Shown piece by piece: positions 63,118 through 64,000 of a DNA stretch of 64,000 nt (positions are counted from its first letter, which is position 1; every line of letters begins with the position of its first letter). Location of the stretch: assembly GCF_026130175.1 (NCBI RefSeq), contig NZ_JAIGNI010000016.1, positions 22,480 to 86,479 on the forward strand, in the 5' to 3' direction. Source of the DNA: Lyngbya sp. CCAP 1446/10 (GTDB lineage Bacteria; Cyanobacteriota; Cyanobacteriia; Cyanobacteriales; Microcoleaceae). Under the pieces are notes generated by a model that saw only the letters and a list, made by a program, of their open reading frames with translations, was not told the DNA's origin and searched no databases. A program made the translations under genes and the position numbers.

Positions 63118-63951
63118 TCAGCCCATTTTTTTCTTCTTCCAAGCTTCCACAAACGGCAAGAAAACCGACACTAACTCCTGCCGGTTCATCACCAAAGTTG
63201 GATAAGAAACCCTCCCGTAATTCTTCCCTACTTCCAACGGAAAAATCGCCTGGGACTCCAGCGGTAGCCAAACCGCACCCGCAGCCTTCACAATTACCCA
63301 ACTCCCGGCAATATCCCAAATTTTTGGAGTCGCTTCCACGCCTCCCATAGCCACACCCGAAGCCACCAGCAAAAAATTGTAACTAGCCATCCCCAACATC
63401 CGAATTTTACTCGGAAGATGAGGCCCGATTCCCACACTGCGGGAACACAAATTAAAAATATGATTTCCGCTCATTTTATCAGGACTAGGGCGAATCGGGC
63501 GATCGTTTAAAAACGCACCTTGAGGCATATTTGTCAATATATCATCCCCCGCTAAATCTTCTGCATAAAAACCGTGAAAAGTTTGATTCAACGGCGGCAA
63601 ATGCACGCAGCCAAAAACTGGAGTTCCGCGATACAATAAGCCTAAAGAAATCCCCCAAATTGGAATTCCGCGAGCAAAATTAGTCGTAGCATCCAAGGGA
63701 TCGACAACCCAACACCATTCAGTATCGGGCAAAACGTGTTCTCCTTCTTCGCTCAAAATCCCGTGGCTGGGAAACGCAATTGCGATCGCACTTCTAATTT
63801 CCGCATCCGCCCAATTGTCAGATTGCGTAACCAAAGTGCCATCATCCTTTTCATCCGCTTGTGCAGAACCGAAATCTTTCAAAAACTGCTGTCCGATTGT
63901 CTTGACAGTAGTTTGAGAAAAAGTTAAAATAGAGTTCCAAAAATCTTTCAT
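63118..63951 (-). CDS. Inositol monophosphatase family protein
   Basis: A 277-residue IMPase-family phosphatase. ILSEEGE (65-71) supplies the metal-binding Glu, VVDPLDATTNF (82-92) is the DPLDxTxNF motif with Ala in place of the usual Gly, and WDIAGSWVIVKAAGA is the WDxxAG motif near the C-terminus. The family removes phosphate from inositol, histidinol or sugar phosphates; the substrate is not deducible. The start at ATG 63951 gives MKDFWNSILT. It is convergent with ptuB across two hairpins. Confidence 0.9.
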   Translation of the reverse strand: MKDFWNSILTFSQTTVKTIGQQFLKDFGSAQADEKDDGTLVTQSDNWADAEIRSAIAIAFPSHGILSEEGEHVLPDTEWCWVVDPLDATTNFARGIPIWGISLGLLYRGTPVFGCVHLPPLNQTFHGFYAEDLAGDDILTNMPQGAFLNDRPIRPSPDKMSGNHIFNLCSRSVGIGPHLPSKIRMLGMASYNFLLVASGVAMGGVEATPKIWDIAGSWVIVKAAGAVWLPLESQAIFPLEVGKNYGRVSYPTLVMNRQELVSVFLPFVEAWKKKKMG

Positions 63952-64000
63952 TTCACTAACAATTAAGGGAGAGGTTGGGGAGAGGGGGAGAGGGGGAGAG

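Overview
The window is a 64 kb piece of a filamentous cyanobacterial chromosome, most like Microcoleus/Oscillatoria (genus is inference). Support seen in the sequence: very many GCGATCGC-type HIP1 octamers, a Ycf34 protein, a zinc-ribbon Ser/Thr kinase, a type III glutamine synthetase, an apocarotenoid oxygenase-type protein, an aa3 cytochrome oxidase operon of cyanobacterial style, and intergenic DNA full of short dispersed palindromes, purine heptamer tracts and 7-bp tandem repeats.

Layout. 1-3763: a partial glutamate synthase large subunit (minus strand) that lacks the ferredoxin loop. 3.9-16 kb: accessory island with an orphan DUF433 antitoxin, a Fic enzyme embedded in duplicated repeats, three stand-alone metabolic genes (PMI-like cupin, IscA-like protein, acetyl-CoA synthetase), a decayed DUF5615 gene, a ParE-type toxin-antitoxin pair, a PD-(D/E)XK-like protein, a complete C-R-M restriction-modification locus resembling the ScaI family, Uma2 proteins and galT. 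16-34 kb: formamidase, phosphatase, 2OG oxygenase, a second RelE/ParE pair between direct repeats, glnN, a DUF5615/DUF433 pair, a Na+/H+ antiporter, hisA, a GHL10 hydrolase, an isochorismatase-cupin-DUF952 run, and a tRNA nucleotidyltransferase. 33.4-46 kb: ycf34, Ser/Thr kinase, tsaB, then an unusual locus with two asparagine-synthetase-like proteins without the glutaminase cysteine, a DapDC-like protein without its PLP lysine, a tandem pair of mosaic zinc-ribbon membrane proteins, and an SDR. 46.8-58.5 kb: carotenoid oxygenase, LD-carboxypeptidase, a lipoprotein-type methyltransferase, ctaCDE, HNH protein, [2Fe-2S] protein, cysteine synthase, 1-Cys peroxiredoxin, and a cupin with a premature stop. 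58.6-64 kb: a probable 6S RNA, ChaN-like protein, FMN reductase, a two-gene Septu (ptuAB) defence module and an inositol-phosphatase-like gene.

How the parts fit. Nitrogen assimilation (GOGAT, GSIII, formamidase) and respiration (ctaCDE) are housekeeping themes. Defence and addiction genes (restriction-modification, Septu, Fic, two ParE/RelE pairs, DUF433/DUF5615 in intact, orphan and decayed forms, three Uma2 proteins) are scattered between them. The best candidates for undescribed biology are the 37.2-46.1 kb locus, whose three enzyme-like proteins each lack a defining catalytic residue, and the short MITE-like elements, one of which appears to have contributed in-frame codons to tsaB. No tRNA, rRNA or CRISPR array was found.
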